This document shows positions 1 through 7,273 of a stretch of 64,000 nucleotides of DNA, piece after piece. The position numbers were made by a program, and so were the translations under genes. Location of the stretch: NCBI RefSeq assembly GCF_014201775.1, contig NZ_JACHFG010000001.1, forward strand, positions 116,541 to 180,540, written 5' to 3'. Every line of letters starts with the position of its first letter. The stretch's first letter is position 1. This stretch comes from Borreliella yangtzensis (GTDB lineage Bacteria; Spirochaetota; Spirochaetia; Borreliales; Borreliaceae). The notes below the pieces were generated by a model. That model was not told the DNA's origin and ran no database searches. It was given only the letters and a program-made list of their open reading frames with translations.

Positions 1-240
1 AGATTTTTCAATAATTTTTGATTTTTGAGAAGCATTGGGTATTTTTTGAGTTGTAGGTGTAGATTTTTCAATAATTTTTGATTTTTGAGAAGCATTGGGT
101 ATTTTTTGAGTTGTAGGTGTAGATTTTTCAATAATTTTTGATTTTTGAGAAGCATTGGATATTTTTTGAGTTGTAGGTGTAGATTTTTCAATAATTTTTG
201 ATTTTTGAGAAGTATTGGGTATTTTTTGAGTTGTCGTTTT
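1..240 (-). repeat. Four tandem 60-bp units inside the membrane protein gene
   Basis: Four head-to-tail 60-base copies begin at 1, 61, 121 and 181. The first two are identical. The third differs by one base (Pro to Ser in the protein). The fourth, closest to the gene start, has an Ala to Thr change and a diverged junction. The period is exactly 20 codons, so copy-number change keeps the frame. The array continues beyond the left edge. Confidence 0.97.
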
Positions 241-516
241 TTTTTCTTTATTCAAATCTTGTGTTAAATCTATGATTATTTCGTTTGGAGTTTCAGATAC
301 CTTTAAAGATTTTTCATTTTGGTCAATGTTTTCTAAAGGGTCTTCATCTTTAGATTCTTCTAAAACAATATTTTTCTCTGCAATATCTGAAGCCAAATTT
401 TTGTTTGGAAAGAAAATAATTGTCCCAAGAAATATTATGATACAAACTGTTGCAATCGAGGTTAATGCTACAAAAAATCCTTTGTTATTATCATTATTTT
501 CGTTTAAATCTTTCAT
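1..516 (-). CDS. Single-span membrane protein with 20-residue tandem repeats (C-terminus outside window)
   Basis: Partial gene, open through base 1, so the C-terminus is missing. The ATG at 516 follows an AGGGA site and lies inside the last 23 bases of coaE, which suggests translational coupling. The product has a short polar N-terminus, one hydrophobic span at about residues 13-36, then an acidic linker rich in Glu, Asp and Asn. From about residue 93 a 20-residue unit rich in Thr, Gln, Lys and Ser (core TPTTQKIPNASQKSKIIEKS) repeats at least four times. I infer a type II topology with a long flexible extracytoplasmic part. Such a layout is seen in SPOR-domain division proteins, but the decisive C-terminal domain is not visible, so I give no function. 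It matches BB0546 of B31 by gene order. Confidence 0.85.
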   Translation of the reverse strand, partial: MKDLNENNDNNKGFFVALTSIATVCIIIFLGTIIFFPNKNLASDIAEKNIVLEESKDEDPLENIDQNEKSLKVSETPNEIIIDLTQDLNKEKKTTTQKIPNTSQKSKIIEKSTPTTQKISNASQKSKIIEKSTPTTQKIPNASQKSKIIEKSTPTTQKIPNASQKSKIIEKS

Positions 517-1117
517 AGTTAATGATCCCTTGCATTTTTTTTTCAATTTCTTTTTCTAGATATGCATAATTCTTATTATTAATTATATTGATTATTCTTA
601 AGTTTATAATATTTTTTTTAAAAAAAATATCTTTTTGAATTTTGAGTATTTTATTGATTATATTTAAGTCAATGTTAGGCATAGAATATGATAATCTATT
701 TTTTATTATAGGAGTCTTGGCTTTGACCACAATTATATAGTTGCAAAATTTTTCTAAATTTATTTTAAAAAGTAAAGCAGCATTGATAAGTATTTTTTTA
801 GATTGGTTTTGAATTAGGATTTTTTTTATTTTGTTAAGTATGGCTGGGTGTGATATGCTTTCAAGCTTTTTTAATTCTTTATTGTTATTAAATACAAGAT
901 TTCTTATTAATAGTCTATTTATTTCATTTTTAGTATTTAATATTTTTTGGCCAAATATTTTAACTATTTCTTCCTTTTTTTCATGTAAGACTAAATGTCC
1001 AAGCTTGTCTGCATTTATTTCGCAAAATCCATATTTATTTTTAATTATTTTAGAAACAGTATCTTTGCCAGATGCAATTCTTCCTGTTATTCCAATGATT
1101 AATGGATGTCTCCCCAT
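494..1117 (-). CDS. coaE: Dephospho-CoA kinase
   Basis: Catalyses the last step of coenzyme A synthesis, phosphorylation of dephospho-CoA by ATP. The 207-residue length fits the family. An N-terminal P-loop lies at residues 9-20 (GITGRIASGKDT); the usual Ser after the P-loop Lys is Asp here, followed by Thr. The family's CoA-binding region is recognisable as NADKLGHLVL. The start codon lies inside the end of polA (19-base overlap) and the stop lies inside the next gene (23-base overlap), so it is the middle of a coupled operon. No clear ribosome-binding site of its own is visible. Borrelia depends on pantothenate salvage, so CoaE should be essential (inference). Confidence 0.93.
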   Translation of the reverse strand: MGRHPLIIGITGRIASGKDTVSKIIKNKYGFCEINADKLGHLVLHEKKEEIVKIFGQKILNTKNEINRLLIRNLVFNNNKELKKLESISHPAILNKIKKILIQNQSKKILINAALLFKINLEKFCNYIIVVKAKTPIIKNRLSYSMPNIDLNIINKILKIQKDIFFKKNIINLRIINIINNKNYAYLEKEIEKKMQGIINYERFKRK

Positions 1118-3822
1118 GATTTACCCGTTTCAATATTTGCTCTTAAAGGTAGATTTAATGCGTAAGCGGTTTCCATCATATTTTTTAATATTTTTTTTGT
1201 TTCATTTTCCTCTTCAATAGGAGATTCGATAAGCATTTCATCATGCACCTGTAATAATATTTTTGATTTCATTTTTTTACTTTTAAATTCATTAAATACT
1301 TTGATCATTGCAATTTTCATAATATCAGCGGCACTTCCTTGAATTATGCTATTTATTGCGATTCTTTCTGCAGCAGATCTTTCTATATAATTGTTACTAT
1401 TGATTTCTTTTATATATCTTCTTCGTTTTGAAATGGTTTCGCTATATCCAGTATTTCTTACGAAGTTTATTTGATTTATTATGAACTCTTTGATCTTTGG
1501 GTAAGAATCAAAGTAAGAGTTTATAAATCCTTTTGCTTCTTCTTTTGTAATTCCCAGCTCTTTTGCAAGTCTAAAATCTGACATTCTATAAATTATTCCA
1601 AAATTAATAGATTTTGCTATTCTTCTCAAGTTAGGAGTAATTTCTTTTTCTTCTATTTTAAAAAGCTTAGAAGCGGTTTCTGCGTGAATGTCTTTATTAT
1701 TTTCAAATGCTTTAATAAGGACTTCATCTTTTGATAAATGGGCAAGTACAGCAAGCTCAATCTGAGAATAATCAGCAGAAATAAAAATATTCCCATTTTC
1801 GGGTTTAAATGCTTTTCTTATTTTTCGACCTTTCTCTTCTTTTATTGGTATGTTTTGTAAATTGGGATTTATGCTGGTGATTCTACCAGTTGCTGTTTTT
1901 GTTTGTATAAAGCTTGTATGCAGTCTATTTGTTTTATAGTTTATTAGTTCTGTCAAATTATCTGTGTAAGTACTCTGCAATTTTGCAATTTGTCTGTATT
2001 TTATTAGGTTTTCAATTGATTCATGCTGTCCTACGAGAGATTCAAGTACTTTTATATCAGTTGAATCTTTTTTCATGTTATCTGGCAATTTTAGATTTAA
2101 TCTTTCAAATAAAATTTCATGCATTTGTTTTGGAGAATTTAGATTAAAATCAATCCCTATGCTTTTTATTATTTCATTTTCGATTAATTCTAATTCTTTC
2201 CCAAGTTCTTTTCCATATTCTTTTAAATATTCCTTATCAAGGTAAATGCCATTTTCTTCCATTTCTATAATTACCCTGTTAAAAGGCATTTCTATTTCGT
2301 ACATTAACTTATCAAGACCGTCTTTTTTTAATTTTTCGTTAAATATATTGAATAATCTGAATGTAATATCAGCATCCTCAGATGAATAACTTGTTGCCAT
2401 TTCTAGAGATATATTTGCGAAGTTATCATTTTTTTGTATTATATCTTCATATTTAATATTTTTGTGCATTAAATATTTTTCTGCTAGAAAATCAAGCGAT
2501 ATTTTTGAGTTTGCATCAATAAGGTATGCTGCAACCATCGTATCAAAATAAGGTGGTATAGGATCAAATCCATTATTTTTTAGTATTTTATAGTCAAATT
2601 TATAATTTTGACCAATTATTTTTGGGTTTGATTCAAATAGATTGTTAAATTTTTGTATTATGTAATGTTTTTCTATGTAAACTTTTCCTTTGGCTTCGAT
2701 TGGAATGTAATAACCCTCAAATTCTTTGAATGAAATGGAAATTCCAATTAATTTAGCTGAGTAGGTATCAAGTGAAGATGTCTCTGTGTCTATTGATATG
2801 TATTTAGCTTTTTTAAGTTTTTCCATTAAACTATCAAGCTCTTTTTTTGTTGTTATTGGATAGTATTTAACATTTTCTGTGTCAATTGTATTTAGAGTAT
2901 CTAAGCTGCTGATAGTAAATTCTTGCTTAAATAAACTTTTTTGATCCGCATTTTCTTCTTGTTTTAAAATGTCTTTTTTATAAGTTTTTATTAGAGCAAT
3001 TGCTGAGTGTTTTTCAAACAAAGGTATTATCTCTTCACTAAAATTTTTTAAGGCGAAGTTTTCAATTTCTGGAATTTGTAAATTTTCTTCAAGACTTACA
3101 AGGTCATAGCTTAAAAAAGCATTTTCTTTTTCTCTGATTAAAATTTCTTGATGTTTTTTATTTATTAGTTCTAAATTTGAATATATTTCTTTTAATGTTT
3201 TAAATTCTCTTAATAAATTTGCTGCTCCTTTTGGTCCAATGCCTTTTATTCCAGGTATATTATCAGATCTGTCTCCAACAATAGCCAAATAATCTTTTAT
3301 TTGAAAGCTATTTATTCCAAATTTTTTTATTACGTACTCATTGTTCATTTCAATAAAGCTGTTGTTTTCAATTTTAAGTATCTTTATATGCTCTGACATT
3401 GTTTGCAGTAAATCTTTGTCAGGGGAAATAATGTAAGTTAAATAGTTATTTTTGTCAGCTTTTTTGGCAAAACTAGCTAAAATATCGTCAGCTTCGTAGC
3501 CCTCGATCTCAAAGATTGGTATTTTTGCCTTTAAAAGGGCCTCTTTGATCCATCCGATTTGAGGGATTAAATCATTGGGGGGTGCATCTCTTGTTGCTTT
3601 GTAGTTTGGATATTTTTGTTTTCGAAAAGTTGGTATTTCTGAGTCAAATGTAACAATTAAATGTTCAGGATTTTTTTCTTTTATTATGAAAAATAATGTT
3701 TTAAAAAAGCCAATAAATGCGTTTACATTTTCTCCTTGTGTGTTTAAAAGTGGATAATTTTTCATTACATGATAATTTCTAAATATTATGTTTAGTGCGT
3801 CAATTAGGTAAAGTTCTTTCAT
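1099..3822 (-). CDS. polA: DNA polymerase I
   Basis: Repair and Okazaki-fragment polymerase of 907 residues with all three domains. Residues 1-290 form the 5' nuclease (FEIEGYEADDILASFA, IVGDRSDNIPGIKGIGPKGA). The 3'-5' exonuclease looks intact, with DTETSSLD near residue 342, GQNYKFDYKIL and YSSEDADITFRLF, so proofreading residues are present, unlike in Thermus or Bacillus Pol I. Polymerase motifs are A (DYSQIELAVLAHLS, near 682), B (RRIAKSINFGIIYRMS, near 735) and C (VHDEML, near 858). The start ATG overlaps the upstream stop by four bases (ATGA), and the 3' end overlaps coaE. It is transcribed with chemotaxis and flagellar chaperone genes. Confidence 0.97.
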   Translation of the reverse strand: MKELYLIDALNIIFRNYHVMKNYPLLNTQGENVNAFIGFFKTLFFIIKEKNPEHLIVTFDSEIPTFRKQKYPNYKATRDAPPNDLIPQIGWIKEALLKAKIPIFEIEGYEADDILASFAKKADKNNYLTYIISPDKDLLQTMSEHIKILKIENNSFIEMNNEYVIKKFGINSFQIKDYLAIVGDRSDNIPGIKGIGPKGAANLLREFKTLKEIYSNLELINKKHQEILIREKENAFLSYDLVSLEENLQIPEIENFALKNFSEEIIPLFEKHSAIALIKTYKKDILKQEENADQKSLFKQEFTISSLDTLNTIDTENVKYYPITTKKELDSLMEKLKKAKYISIDTETSSLDTYSAKLIGISISFKEFEGYYIPIEAKGKVYIEKHYIIQKFNNLFESNPKIIGQNYKFDYKILKNNGFDPIPPYFDTMVAAYLIDANSKISLDFLAEKYLMHKNIKYEDIIQKNDNFANISLEMATSYSSEDADITFRLFNIFNEKLKKDGLDKLMYEIEMPFNRVIIEMEENGIYLDKEYLKEYGKELGKELELIENEIIKSIGIDFNLNSPKQMHEILFERLNLKLPDNMKKDSTDIKVLESLVGQHESIENLIKYRQIAKLQSTYTDNLTELINYKTNRLHTSFIQTKTATGRITSINPNLQNIPIKEEKGRKIRKAFKPENGNIFISADYSQIELAVLAHLSKDEVLIKAFENNKDIHAETASKLFKIEEKEITPNLRRIAKSINFGIIYRMSDFRLAKELGITKEEAKGFINSYFDSYPKIKEFIINQINFVRNTGYSETISKRRRYIKEINSNNYIERSAAERIAINSIIQGSAADIMKIAMIKVFNEFKSKKMKSKILLQVHDEMLIESPIEEENETKKILKNMMETAYALNLPLRANIETGKSWGDIH

Positions 3823-4220
3823 ATTTTAATATCTAACATTATAGGTGCATTGAGCCCTATAATAGGGTTTTGATGTTTTTTGATTTTTGGTATTTTTCTT
3901 TTTGCATTTATAATTTGCTGTAAGAGTTTAGAACAAGTTTGATATTTAATATATATTTCTTCTTTTAATAGGTTAATTTCTTTAATCAAAGATTCGAAAT
4001 TGTCCAATTTTTGATTTTTAGATTTTAACCACGCATTTATTGTTTTATGATAGTTTGTTATTGATTCTAGTAGTAAATCTTTTTTAGGATTGGTTACATT
4101 TAATATTCTTATTTCTGCTCTTTGCAATTCATTACTTTCTATTGTTAATAGTAACTTTAATTTTTTTAATTCTAATAATAAATTGCTAAAATATTTTTTT
4201 AAAATTTCATTAGCTGACAA
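3819..4220 (-). CDS. FlgN-like flagellar chaperone candidate
   Basis: A 133-residue, mostly helical, Lys- and Leu-rich protein. The start is TTG at 4220, preceded by AGGA and lying inside the last 11 bases of fliS. The N-terminal half has the FlgN-like pattern of leucine-rich helix, then an Ile-Glu-Ser-Asn-Glu stretch, then KKDLLLESIT followed by a second long helix. FlgN proteins are export chaperones for the hook-filament junction proteins FlgK and FlgL. The position directly after fliS supports a flagellar chaperone. The similarity is weak and judged by eye; another helical chaperone of the FliT type is possible. It ends in ATGA overlap with polA. Confidence 0.6.
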   Translation of the reverse strand: MSANEILKKYFSNLLLELKKLKLLLTIESNELQRAEIRILNVTNPKKDLLLESITNYHKTINAWLKSKNQKLDNFESLIKEINLLKEEIYIKYQTCSKLLQQIINAKRKIPKIKKHQNPIIGLNAPIMLDIKI

Positions 4221-4626
4221 TATTGATTCCTAATTTATTGTGAGTAGCATTATTTTCTTTTTTTAACTTTTTCCAGGTAAAGCTTAATATTTGCAATTGT
4301 TTTATAACATTGTCAATTTTGTGTATTTCTTTTTTTAAAAGAACATTTTCTAGCTCTTTATTTAGAAACGAGTATATTGATAGTAAATTTGTAGAAATGT
4401 CCCCCCCCTTTTCAAAATTTAAGGTTGACATTAATTCTGTAATGATTTCTTGTGCATGAAAGATTTTTTCATTAGCTTTAATTGCATTTTGCCAATTTTC
4501 ATCTTGTATAAGTTCTTTGGCAACTTTTAAATCCTGTATTGCTTTGTCATAAAGCATTATCAATATTGAGAGGGGGTTTGATGTGTTTATTTGTGTTTGT
4601 TTATATATTTTTTCTTTTGCTATCAA
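4210..4626 (-). CDS. fliS: Flagellin export chaperone FliS
   Basis: FliS binds flagellin monomers in the cytoplasm and prevents early polymerisation. The 138-residue length, all-helical composition, N-terminal tyrosine-containing segment (IYKQTQINTSNPLSILIMLYDKA is the region) and the central 'A-E-I-I-x-E-L' helix fit the family. The start is TTG at 4626 with AGAGGG seven bases upstream. It is ten bases downstream of cheY1. The gene contains a run of eight G residues on the coding strand (4401-4408) encoding part of EKGGD, very unusual in this AT-rich genome and a potential slippage site; the frame is intact here. Confidence 0.88.
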   Translation of the reverse strand: MIAKEKIYKQTQINTSNPLSILIMLYDKAIQDLKVAKELIQDENWQNAIKANEKIFHAQEIITELMSTLNFEKGGDISTNLLSIYSFLNKELENVLLKKEIHKIDNVIKQLQILSFTWKKLKKENNATHNKLGINIVS

Positions 4627-4636
4627 AATTTTCCCT

Positions 4637-5017
4637 CTAATCCAAAAGTTTAATTTGTTCTATTATTTGTTCTTTTTTAAAAGGTTTTGTAATGTATCCT
4701 CTAGCTCCAAGAGATAAAGCTTTTTGTATTAATTCTTGTTTTCCAATAGCTGTAACCATTAATATGTTAAGTTTTTTAGGCAATTTTTTATTAATTTCAG
4801 ATATTCTCTCAAGAGCTGTAATCCCATCCATTCCCATCATTGTTATATCGAGTGTTATTAAATCAATATTATTTTGTTTTTCAAATTCTTTAACAACCTG
4901 AATTCCATCTTCGGCTTCTAAAAATTCTTTAAATCCTAATTGCTTTAAGATTTTTATTAAGTTTTTTCTCATAAAAAGTGAGTCATCAGCTATTAAAGCT
5001 TTTTTGTTTTCTTCCAA
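4637..5017 (-). CDS. cheY1: Chemotaxis response regulator CheY1
   Basis: Single receiver domain of 126 residues. The phosphorylation machinery is complete: acidic pair D11-D12, phospho-acceptor D57 (in TLDITMMGMDG), T89 (VTAIG) and K111 (TKPFKK). A phosphorylated CheY normally binds the flagellar motor switch. The start is TTG at 5017 with AAGGAGT seven bases upstream. It heads the operon with fliS and polA. In B. burgdorferi, motor control in culture is attributed to CheY3, so the role of CheY1 is less clear (established for the species, not visible here). Confidence 0.93.
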   Translation of the reverse strand: MEENKKALIADDSLFMRKNLIKILKQLGFKEFLEAEDGIQVVKEFEKQNNIDLITLDITMMGMDGITALERISEINKKLPKKLNILMVTAIGKQELIQKALSLGARGYITKPFKKEQIIEQIKLLD

Positions 5018-5266
5018 ACAAGTACTCCTTTACTCATTTTAACATATTAAAATATCTTTAACGACAATTAAAATATAATTCACATTTTTATAATATTGTC
5101 TTTTTGATTAATATTTTTATTTAAAGATTATTTTAGTTTAAACATAATTAAAGATAATATGTGTTTTTGCTGTTCTTTTATAGTTTGTATAATAAAAAAA
5201 AATAAGCTTTTTTTGTTAATTTAGATTATTTGATAAAATAATAAAGAATATGTTAAATTTTACCCT
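5018..5266. other. Divergent intergenic region between cheY1 and ligA
   Basis: A 249-base AT-rich spacer with no open frame of note. It must hold the promoters for the leftward cheY1 operon and for ligA. The ligA promoter candidate is listed separately. For cheY1 I see several TATAAT-like stretches but none that stands out. Confidence 0.6.
5230..5258 (+). promoter_or_regulatory. Candidate ligA promoter placing the start codon at the mRNA 5' end
   Basis: TTGATA (5230-5235), 17-base spacer, TTAAAT (5253-5258). Transcription would begin about 5265, next to the ATG at 5267. The -10 box matches only four of six consensus bases, so this is the weakest of the leaderless candidates. No Shine-Dalgarno site precedes ligA. 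Confidence 0.4.
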
Positions 5267-7249
5267 ATGAGCAGTAAAGTACAGCAAGAGATTGCAGACT
5301 TGAAGAAGTTAATCAGAAAGTGGGATAAAGAATATTATGCTGATTCTTTGCCTAGTGTTGAAGATTTTATATATGATAAGCATATTTTAAGGCTTCAAGA
5401 ATTAGAAAATAAATATCCCGAATACAAGACCTTAGATTCTCCCACTCTTAAATTTGGCAGTGATCTTTTAAATGACTTTAAAGAGGTTGAACATTCTGTT
5501 CCTATATTAAGTCTTGACAAGGTTTATGATCTTAATTTGCTCAAAACATGGATAGATAAGATTGACTTTAACGATTCTTTTAATATTTCTGTTGAACCAA
5601 AGATTGATGGATGTTCGATTGTTCTTTATTATAAAGGTGGTATTCTTGAAAAAGCCCTGACTAGGGGTAATGGAAAGTTTGGTAATGATGTTACTAAAAA
5701 CATTAGAACTATTAGGTATATTCCTTTATTTCTTGATGAAGAGGTTGATTTAGTATTAAGGGGAGAAGTTTATATTACTAAAGAAAATTTTTTTAAAATA
5801 AATAAATTTTTGGAGAAGCCTTATAGTAATTCTAGAAATTTAGCTTCGGGAATACTTAGAAGGGTTGATAGTAGAGAGGTTGCTAATTTCCCTTTAAATA
5901 TTTTTATTTATGATTTTTTAAATGCTGGATTAGAATTTAAAACTAATAATTTAGCTACTGTAAGACTTAAGAAATTAGGGTTTAAGGTTAATCCTTTGAT
6001 TAGGTTTTTTGATCAAAAAAGTTCAATCAAAGAAGTTTTCAGTTATATAGCAGATATAACAAAAAAAAGAAATTCTTTTGAGTATGAAATAGATGGAGTT
6101 GTTCTTAAGGTTAGTGATTTTTCGCTAAGAGAAAGATTGGGGTATACTTCACATCATCCTAAATGGGCAATGGCTTACAAATTTGAAGCGCTTTCAGGTT
6201 TTAGCAGGGTAAATAGTATTATTGTCCAGGTTGGGCGCAGTGGTAAAATTACTCCGGTTGCCAATATTGATAAAGTTTTTGTTTCAGGGGCTTTTATTAC
6301 TAATGCAACATTGCACAATCAAGATTATATAATTTCGATTGATTTGAATGTTGGCGATGTTGTTAAAGTTTCAAGAAGGGGTGATGTAATTCCTGCTGTT
6401 GAAATGGTAATAAATAAATTTTCAACAGGATTTTTTAAAATTCCTGAAAATTGCCCAACTTGTAAAACGGTTTTAATAAAAGAAGGAGCGCATTTTTTTT
6501 GTACAAATAATAATTGTCCTTCAATAGTAGTTGAGAGAATAAAATATTTTTGTAGTAAAAATTGTATGGATATTGAAGGGTTTTCTGATAAAATCATTTC
6601 TTTTCTTTTTGAGAAGAAGTTTATTTCGTCAGAAATTGATCTTTATACATTTAATTTTTGTAAACTTCTTGAATTTAAAGGGTTTAAAGGTAGAAGGGTA
6701 AGTAATTTAATAAATTCAATTGAAGCTAGCAAAAAGAAGCCATTTAGTAAATTACTTCTTAGCATGGGAATTAAAGAATTGGGAGAAAACACAATAAGGT
6801 TATTGTTTTTTAATAATTTAAATTCATTTTCAAAGCTTTTTAGTCTTTGTAAAAATAAAGATTTTGCTTTTTCAACATTGTTGAAAATTAAAGGGATAGG
6901 AGAGAAAATTGCTTTAAATATTATTGAAGCTTTTAATGATTCAATAATGCTTAATAAGTTTAAATTTTTTGAAAATTTGGAATTTAAAATGGAAGAGTGT
7001 ATTGTGATTGGTGGTGAAAGTAAGTTATTAGCTGGTAAAAAGTTTTGTATTACTGGAGCTTTTGATGGTTATTCTAGGCCTATTATTATTGATAAGTTGA
7101 AAAATAAAGGAGCAATTTTTAAAACTTGTGTAACTAAGGACTTAGATTTTCTTGTTGTCGGAGAAAAAGCTGGATCAAAGCTTAAAAAAGCTTTGAATTT
7201 GAATATAAAAATTATGCCTTTTGAGGACATTAAAATCCATTTGGATTAA
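5267..7249 (+). CDS. ligA: NAD-dependent DNA ligase
   Basis: Seals nicks using NAD, with AMP transferred to an active-site lysine. The 660-residue length is typical. The adenylation motif EPKIDGCS puts the nucleophile at K112. An OB-fold follows (VGRSGKITPVANI). A four-cysteine zinc module (CPTCK, then CTNNNCP) is near residues 396-420. Helix-hairpin-helix repeats follow (LKIKGIGEKIALNI), and a C-terminal BRCT domain spans about 585-660 (AGKKFCITGAFDG). No ribosome-binding site precedes the ATG, and a promoter-like element ends 8 bases upstream, which suggests a leaderless message. It converges on the coiled-coil gene at 7274. Confidence 0.97.
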   Translation: MSSKVQQEIADLKKLIRKWDKEYYADSLPSVEDFIYDKHILRLQELENKYPEYKTLDSPTLKFGSDLLNDFKEVEHSVPILSLDKVYDLNLLKTWIDKIDFNDSFNISVEPKIDGCSIVLYYKGGILEKALTRGNGKFGNDVTKNIRTIRYIPLFLDEEVDLVLRGEVYITKENFFKINKFLEKPYSNSRNLASGILRRVDSREVANFPLNIFIYDFLNAGLEFKTNNLATVRLKKLGFKVNPLIRFFDQKSSIKEVFSYIADITKKRNSFEYEIDGVVLKVSDFSLRERLGYTSHHPKWAMAYKFEALSGFSRVNSIIVQVGRSGKITPVANIDKVFVSGAFITNATLHNQDYIISIDLNVGDVVKVSRRGDVIPAVEMVINKFSTGFFKIPENCPTCKTVLIKEGAHFFCTNNNCPSIVVERIKYFCSKNCMDIEGFSDKIISFLFEKKFISSEIDLYTFNFCKLLEFKGFKGRRVSNLINSIEASKKKPFSKLLLSMGIKELGENTIRLLFFNNLNSFSKLFSLCKNKDFAFSTLLKIKGIGEKIALNIIEAFNDSIMLNKFKFFENLEFKMEECIVIGGESKLLAGKKFCITGAFDGYSRPIIIDKLKNKGAIFKTCVTKDLDFLVVGEKAGSKLKKALNLNIKIMPFEDIKIHLD

Positions 7250-7273
7250 ATTAGATTTTTAAAGAGTTTGTTT

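Noticed and set aside
1-240. Possible CRISPR-like array
   Set aside because: The units are contiguous with no unique spacers, and they are in frame with a membrane protein.
272-559. Open frame on the plus strand opposite the repeat protein
   Set aside because: It lies antisense to two well-supported genes, has no ribosome-binding site and only reflects the AT-rich complement.
4401-4408. Frameshift in fliS at the G run
   Set aside because: The reading frame is continuous through the run and the protein has the full family length.
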